The notes under the pieces were generated by a model. The model was not told the origin of the DNA and did no database searches. It saw only the letters and a program-made list of their open reading frames with translations. A program made the position numbers and the translations under genes. Positions 59,751 to 64,000 of a stretch of DNA of 64,000 bases are shown one piece after another; within the stretch, counting starts at the first letter, position 1; the number at the start of each line of letters is the position of its first letter. This DNA comes from JANMMJ01 sp964543235. Lineage in GTDB: Bacteria > Pseudomonadota > Alphaproteobacteria > Rhizobiales > Aestuariivirgaceae. The stretch is taken from assembly GCA_964543235.1 (NCBI GenBank), contig CAZIXE010000007.1:21560-85559 (forward strand). The letters run 5' to 3'.

Positions 59751-60884
59751 CCGATTTATATCCATGAATTGCAGGATTGGCCCAATTTCCGATGGGACAA
59801 GGGGGCGCTGGTGCAGCGCCTTGCGCCGGTGCGCTATCGGCAGGGCCGGCTGATCGGGCGCATGGAGGCGCTGGGATTTGACCTTCGGGCCGAGGCCGTG
59901 CTCGCCACCCTCACCGAGGATGTTCTCGCGTCCAGCGAGATCGAGGGCGAGATACTCGACAAGGAACAAGTCCGGTCGTCCATCGCGCGGCGGCTGGGAA
60001 TGGATATCGGCGGGCTCGCTCCGGCTGACCGGAACGTCGAGGGCGTCGTCGAAATGATGCTCGATGCCACGCAAGAATTCGCCACGCCACTGACGCATGA
60101 ACGCCTCTTTGCTTGGCACGCCGCCCTGTTCCCGACCGGGCGCAGCGGCATGACCAAGATCATTGTGGGCGCCTGGCGAGATGACCGCGCAGGCCCGATG
60201 CAGGTCATCTCCGGCCCGATCGGGCGCGAGCGGGTCCATTACGAAGCGCCAAAGGCATCTCGCCTTGAATCGGAAATGGCGGCCTTCCTCAAATGGTTCG
60301 GCGAAGACACCGCGCACGATCCGGTCCTCAAGGCCGCTCTGGCGCATCTGCGGTTTGTCACCATCCACCCGTTTGACGATGGAAACGGACGGATTGCGCG
60401 CGCCATCGCGGATATGGCGCTGGCGCGGTCCGAACAGAGCCCGCAGCGCTTCTACAGCATGTCGGCGCAAATCCGGCTTGAACGCGACGCCTATTACGAG
60501 GTTCTGGAAGCCACGCAGAAGGGCGATCTCGATATCACGGCCTGGCTGGTATGGTTCCTCGATTGCCTCGACCGCGCCATCGAGGGGGCGGAGCGGACGC
60601 TGGCGAGCGTGCTGCGCAAGGCGCGCTTCTGGGAGTCGATCAGGGACCAACCGCTGAACGAGCGCCAGCGCAACATGATCAACCGCCTGCTCAACGGGTT
60701 CGAGGGCAGGCTCACATCTTCAAAGTGGGCGGCGATCACCAGGTCCTCGCAGGACACGGCACTGCGCGACATCACCGACCTGGTCCAGCGCGGCATCCTC
60801 GTGCGCGATCCGGGCGGGGGCCGAAGCACCAGCTATGCGCTGGCCGGGTGGGCGCACAGTGCCTCCGGCCCTTCATCCCTGTAG
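59748..60884 (+). CDS. Fic-domain AMP-transferase, class II, with N-terminal DUF4172 and C-terminal winged helix
   Basis: 378 residues from ATG 59748 (a GTG at 59739 lies inside the operator). Residues 1-60 fit DUF4172 (IYIHELQDWPNFRWD). The inhibitory motif [ST]xxxE[GN] is S62-SEI-E66-G67, before the core, hence class II. The Fic motif HPFDDGNGRIAR is complete (His207 to Arg218), so AMP transfer is expected once the inhibitory Glu is released. The last about 70 residues form a winged helix (LTSSKWAAITRSSQDTALRDITDLVQRGILVRDPGGGRST). The protein may bind its own operators. Its last dozen residues are encoded by the adjoining IS remnant. Confidence 0.9.
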   Translation: MPIYIHELQDWPNFRWDKGALVQRLAPVRYRQGRLIGRMEALGFDLRAEAVLATLTEDVLASSEIEGEILDKEQVRSSIARRLGMDIGGLAPADRNVEGVVEMMLDATQEFATPLTHERLFAWHAALFPTGRSGMTKIIVGAWRDDRAGPMQVISGPIGRERVHYEAPKASRLESEMAAFLKWFGEDTAHDPVLKAALAHLRFVTIHPFDDGNGRIARAIADMALARSEQSPQRFYSMSAQIRLERDAYYEVLEATQKGDLDITAWLVWFLDCLDRAIEGAERTLASVLRKARFWESIRDQPLNERQRNMINRLLNGFEGRLTSSKWAAITRSSQDTALRDITDLVQRGILVRDPGGGRSTSYALAGWAHSASGPSSL

Positions 60885-61015
60885 CGGTTGAAGATCCTGT
60901 AGCCGGTCTTGCGCGAGATCCCGAACGCCCGGCACATCTTGCTCATGCTCTCGCCGTCCAGCATACGGCCCAAAGCGAACAGGTTCGTCCCTCTCCGAAC
61001 ACTCTCTCCACGGCC
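60860..61015 (-). mobile_element. IS481-type transposase remnant (N-terminal helix-turn-helix only)
   Basis: On the minus strand one frame reads SVRRGTNLFALGRMLDG, ESMSKMCRAFGISRKTGYRI and FNRYRDEGPEAL, closely resembling the N-terminus of IS481-family transposases. It is closed by a stop upstream (about 61016-61018) and the likeness ends at about 60860, where the fic coding sequence takes over; the DDE domain is absent. The stretch TGTTACCCATGTCTCCGG near 61043-61060 looks like the end of such elements as I remember them. The rest of 60885-61168 has no gene. Confidence 0.75.
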
Positions 61016-61168
61016 TCAACACCTCCGGCCGAAAGGCAAGACTGTTACCCATGTCTCCGGTACGAAATGGCACCTGGGTCTCGGGTTGCTCAAACCGCTC
61101 CATACCGGAAATAAGCTTGGCACGGCTTTCGCAGGCGGGCAAACGCCAATGAAGACGAATTGACTTGG

Positions 61169-62089
61169 CTAGTTTCTGCTATGTCGAAGTGCGTCCAGGA
61201 TCACCTTGAATGCCGCAGAATTCTGCCGCCTGCTCGGATAGTAGATGAAGTACCCGTCGAACAATGGCGACCACTCATCGAGCACCTGAGTAAGCCTGCC
61301 TGATTTGATGTGGTCGGCGACGATACTTTCCGGGACATAAGCAATGCCGTAGCCGCTCAGGGCAGGCTCAACCATTGCGTAGGAATCATTGACGGTCAGC
61401 TGCCCGTTGACCTTGACGCGCAGCTCCTGACCGTCCTTGCCGAATTCCCAGGCATAGAGTCCGCCCGCGGTCGGCTGACGCATATTGATGCAATTGTGCT
61501 CCACAAGGTCCTCAGGATGCTGCGGTATTGACCGCGTTGCGAAGTAGGCCGGCGACCCAACGGCGACAAGCCGCCAATCAGGCCCGATGCGGACCGCAAT
61601 CATGTCCTTCTCGACGCGCTCGCCGAGACGTATGCCCGCGTCGAACCCGTCCTCCACGATGTTGCGAAACCCTGTATCGAGACTGAGCTCCAGCTTGATG
61701 TCCGGATAGGACTTCAGCACCGGCTGCAACTTGGGCCAGACGACGCTGGCTAGCGCGTGATCCGAAAGCGTGATCCTGATCGAGCCGGAGGGTTTGTCGC
61801 GCAGGGACATGAGGGCCGCGATGTCGGCCTCGATCTCGTCGATCCGGGGCGCGAGCGACGCCTGCAGGCGCTCCCCCGCCTCCGTCAGCGCGACGTTGCG
61901 CGTGGTGCGCGCCAAAAGGCGGATGCCCATCCGAGTCTCCAGCCGCTTGATCGTGTGACTGAGGGTCGATTGGGCGATGCCCAGCTTGGCCGCCGCCCGG
62001 GTGAAACTGCGCTCCCGGGCCACCGCTAGGAACCACAAAAGGTCATTAAAATCTTGTTCGGGCATATTTTTTGTCATCTGCCCGTACAT
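61169..62089 (-). CDS. LysR-type transcriptional regulator
   Basis: 306 residues if started at ATG 62089; in-frame ATGs at 62077 and 62065 are equally possible. Helix-turn-helix: FLAVARERSFTRAAAKLGIAQSTLSHTIKRLETRMGIRLLARTTRNVALTEAGERL. C-terminal effector domain as in CrgA/AaeR-like members (SGSIRITLSDHAL, GFDAGIRLGERVEKDMIAVRIGPDWRLVAVGSPAYF). Divergent from the hydrolase at 62298, its likely target. Confidence 0.92.
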   Translation of the reverse strand: MYGQMTKNMPEQDFNDLLWFLAVARERSFTRAAAKLGIAQSTLSHTIKRLETRMGIRLLARTTRNVALTEAGERLQASLAPRIDEIEADIAALMSLRDKPSGSIRITLSDHALASVVWPKLQPVLKSYPDIKLELSLDTGFRNIVEDGFDAGIRLGERVEKDMIAVRIGPDWRLVAVGSPAYFATRSIPQHPEDLVEHNCINMRQPTAGGLYAWEFGKDGQELRVKVNGQLTVNDSYAMVEPALSGYGIAYVPESIVADHIKSGRLTQVLDEWSPLFDGYFIYYPSRRQNSAAFKVILDALRHSRN

Positions 62090-62297
62090 GATTTATGCTG
62101 TGGATCGATTAATGCAAGCGATTTATAGCCGCTAATCAGATTTATTGTCCCGTCCTATCTTGGTTTCGAAGCCTGATGTGCGGCCCGTACGCCATCGGGC
62201 GGATGTGCGGGGAGAGCTCCGTCCGTCCGAGAGATCGCAACCGGGAACCTGCCCAGACAGCAATGCTGATCCAGGTTCCGTTTCAGGAGGTATTCCG
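62090..62297. promoter_or_regulatory. Divergent lysR/hydrolase control region
   Basis: The first 60 bp are AT-rich and contain GATTA (62107-62111) and TAATC (62133-62137) as inverted arms, with a T-N11-A type spacing possible inside, as LysR sites have. The part from 62150 is GC-rich leader with no gene; AGGAGG at 62285-62290 serves the hydrolase. Confidence 0.4.
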
Positions 62298-63374
62298 ATG
62301 ACACTAAGACAAACGCGAAGGCAGGTAGTTCAGACGGCAATCGTCGGCAGTGTCGCCCTGTGGGCAAGTCACGCCACGGCTCAAACATCAGCTTCGACCG
62401 GAGCGAATCCCATGGAACTCACCCAGGACTGGGACAAGACTTTCCAGAAAAGTGAGAAAGTCGATCATCAGAAGGTCACCTTCAAGAACCGCTACGGGAT
62501 CACCCTGGCAGCAGACCTCTACTTGCCGCGGGATCGTGGAAGCCGGCGCCTCGCCGCCATTGCCGTCGGTGGCCCGTTTGGCGCTGTCAAGGAGCAGTCG
62601 TCCGGGTTGTATGCGCAGAACATGGCGGAACGCGGATTCGTCACACTGGCTTTCGACGCGTCCTATACGGGTGAAAGTGGCGGCGAGCCGCGCAACGTCG
62701 CTTCGCCGGACATCAATACGGAAGACTTCATGGCGGCCGTGGATTACCTGGGGCTGCACGCTTCCGTTGACAGGGAGCGGATCGGAGTCATCGGCATTTG
62801 CGGGTGGGGCGGCATGGCGCTAAACGCCGTCGCGGCCGACAAGCGCGTCAAAGCGGTTGTCGCCAGCACCATGTACGATATGACCCGCGTCATGTCCAAG
62901 GGCTATAATGACAGCGTGACCCTTGAACAGCGCACGCAGACTTTGGAGCAGTTGAGCCGCCAGCGTTGGGAAGATGCAGAGAACGGAAGCCCCGCTTACC
63001 AGCCGCCTTACAACGTCCTGAAAGGTGGCGAAGCGCAGTTCCTGGTCGATTACCACGACTATTATGGAACGCCGCGGGGTTATCATGCACGCGCGGTCAA
63101 CTCGGGCAACTCCTGGACGCAGACCACGCCGCTGTCGTTCATGAACATGCCGCTCCTGACTTACATCAAGGAGATTTCGCCGCGCCCGGTCCTCTTCATC
63201 CATGGCGAAAATGCCCACTCGCGGTATTTCAGCGAAACCGCCTACGCGGCAGCGGCGGAACCCAAAGAACTCATGATCATCCCCGGGGCCAGCCACGTCG
63301 ATCTCTACGATAGGGTCGATGTGATCCCGTTCGACAAGCTGACCGATTTCTTCATGCAGCACCTTGGCTCATAA
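62298..63374 (+). CDS. Tat-exported alpha/beta hydrolase with Cys nucleophile elbow
   Basis: 358 residues from ATG 62298 with AGGAGG eight bases upstream. Tat signal: RQTRRQVVQTAIVGSVALWASHATAQ. Alpha/beta hydrolase core with oxyanion region AVGGPFGAVKEQ, nucleophile elbow G-I-C-G-W-G-G (Cys168 in place of Ser), Asp near 320 and His in PGASHVDLYD. Dienelactone hydrolases also use Cys here; this subgroup's substrate is unknown. Next gene is a secreted cyclophilin-like protein, 64 bp on. Confidence 0.87.
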   Translation: MTLRQTRRQVVQTAIVGSVALWASHATAQTSASTGANPMELTQDWDKTFQKSEKVDHQKVTFKNRYGITLAADLYLPRDRGSRRLAAIAVGGPFGAVKEQSSGLYAQNMAERGFVTLAFDASYTGESGGEPRNVASPDINTEDFMAAVDYLGLHASVDRERIGVIGICGWGGMALNAVAADKRVKAVVASTMYDMTRVMSKGYNDSVTLEQRTQTLEQLSRQRWEDAENGSPAYQPPYNVLKGGEAQFLVDYHDYYGTPRGYHARAVNSGNSWTQTTPLSFMNMPLLTYIKEISPRPVLFIHGENAHSRYFSETAYAAAAEPKELMIIPGASHVDLYDRVDVIPFDKLTDFFMQHLGS

Positions 63375-63438
63375 AGGTCGCGACGGGGCCTGTCCCTTCG
63401 GGAGCAGGCCCCTCCAGTACTCAAGAAAGGACGACCGC

Positions 63439-63849
63439 GTGAAATCGCTGCTTTGTGCCGGTGTGCTCGCTTTTGGAATGGTTGGACCCGCCATGGCTCA
63501 GGAACGTATTCGCATTTCTTCCGACTGGGGAGAGCTCACCGCCGTGCTTGCCGACAATGAGGCGGCGAGAACTCTCGCCGGGATGCTGCCTCTCACCGTC
63601 GAGATGACGGATCATCTGCGTCAAGAGAAGACAGGTTATCTGCCGGCCCCTTTGCCCGAGCTGGCACGACAGCGCGACTTCGCTGTCGGCACGTTGGGTC
63701 TGTGGAGCGCCGATCATTTCGTTATCTACTATCGCGCCGGCCGCGTACCGTCGCCGGGCATCATCGTGCTCGGACAGATCGCGGACGACGTATCGATCTT
63801 TGACCGTCCCGGTCCCGTGACTGTTCGAATTGAACACATTAATCAATGA
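63439..63849 (+). CDS. Secreted cyclophilin-like fold protein
   Basis: 136 residues from GTG 63439 with AAAGGA about seven bases upstream. Signal peptide (M)KSLLCAGVLAFGMVGPAMA. Then RIRISSDWGELTAVLADNEAARTLAGMLPLTVEMTDHLRQEKTGYLP and the end GLWSADHFVIYYRAGRVPSPGIIVLGQIADD, the pattern of the small cyclophilin-like domain family (DUF369-like). Function unknown; no prolyl isomerase evidence. Likely co-transcribed with the hydrolase. The last 150 bp of the window hold no gene I can support. Confidence 0.82.
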   Translation: MKSLLCAGVLAFGMVGPAMAQERIRISSDWGELTAVLADNEAARTLAGMLPLTVEMTDHLRQEKTGYLPAPLPELARQRDFAVGTLGLWSADHFVIYYRAGRVPSPGIIVLGQIADDVSIFDRPGPVTVRIEHINQ

Positions 63850-64000
63850 TTGCCAGTGATTAATTTGACCCTGCAATAATATAACGCTTCCCAGTTCTAT
63901 CCTGTCGGGCAGGCCATTCGCCATGTGTCCGGATCGGAGACATGAGTAGTCGCCCGTGAACAATCCGCTTTTCAGGCGTAGCGCGGTGTAAGCGCGCCGG

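Noticed and set aside
1..64000. CRISPR arrays, rRNA operons, prophage or complete insertion sequences
   Set aside because: No regularly spaced repeats, rRNA segments, phage structural genes or full transposase were found. The only mobile trace is the remnant at 60860-61015.

Overview
The window is about 64 kb of GC-rich chromosome from an alphaproteobacterium, most likely of the Rhizobiales (Hyphomicrobiales). The main support is gene order: rpmH-rnpA-yidC-engB-argB-HAD nucleotidase-dapD at the right and DUF805-dapE/truA at the left are, from memory, parts of one conserved neighbourhood in that order. Here about 47 kb of metabolic genes lies between dapD and DUF805-dapE. Genes are closely packed, with many ATGA or TGATG stop/start overlaps. 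I saw no rRNA, CRISPR array, prophage or replication origin.

Region by region. 1-3149: end of truA, dapE, a DUF805 protein, a trypsin-like protease, and a small secreted-protein gene broken by a one-base frameshift. 3463-6385: an 811-aa dimethylglycine/sarcosine dehydrogenase-like flavoprotein and a YbaK-type tRNA editing protein. 6382-8334: a TetR regulator facing an ABA4-like and a multipass membrane protein across two matching 19-bp palindromes. 8425-13406: soxB-D-A-G (heterotetrameric sarcosine oxidase), then argE. 14690-20440: a leftward operon of flavin reductase, HpaB-type monooxygenase, FMO-type monooxygenase, RidA, Rieske oxygenase and DUF1028 hydrolase, divergent from a LysR regulator fused by overlap to a DadA-like dehydrogenase. 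Together these suggest breakdown of methylated amines and probably a nitrogen-containing ring or betaine.

22757-25084 holds two small membrane proteins and an exopolysaccharide-initiating sugar transferase. 25274-42419 looks like one carbohydrate-use locus: an ABC importer (ATPase at 25274-26329; permeases and Tat-exported binding protein at 34854-38271), a SAF-domain oxidoreductase, a dedicated E1alpha/E1beta/E2 2-oxo-acid or acetoin dehydrogenase without its own E3, a PfkB kinase, a SorC regulator, a sugar isomerase/epimerase, a Gfo/Idh/MocA dehydrogenase and two proteins I do not recognise. An MFS transporter and a low-GC secreted Cys-rich peptide sit inside it.

42423-49358 has tRNA-Val(CAC), gph, a succinate-semialdehyde-type dehydrogenase, rpiA, a DUF2059 protein, gor, and an EF-hand/ECF sigma/membrane protein/Spy-CpxP-like sensor operon. 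49437-55420 is the conserved dapD-to-rpmH block. 55700-59434 has a TVP38 membrane protein, a MerA-like flavoprotein and a histidine kinase without a partner regulator. 59525-61015 is a small accessory patch at tRNA-Arg(ACG): a class II Fic protein with a C-terminal winged helix behind a tandemly duplicated operator/promoter, ending against an IS481-type transposase remnant. The right end has a LysR regulator divergent from a Tat-exported alpha/beta hydrolase and a secreted cyclophilin-like protein.
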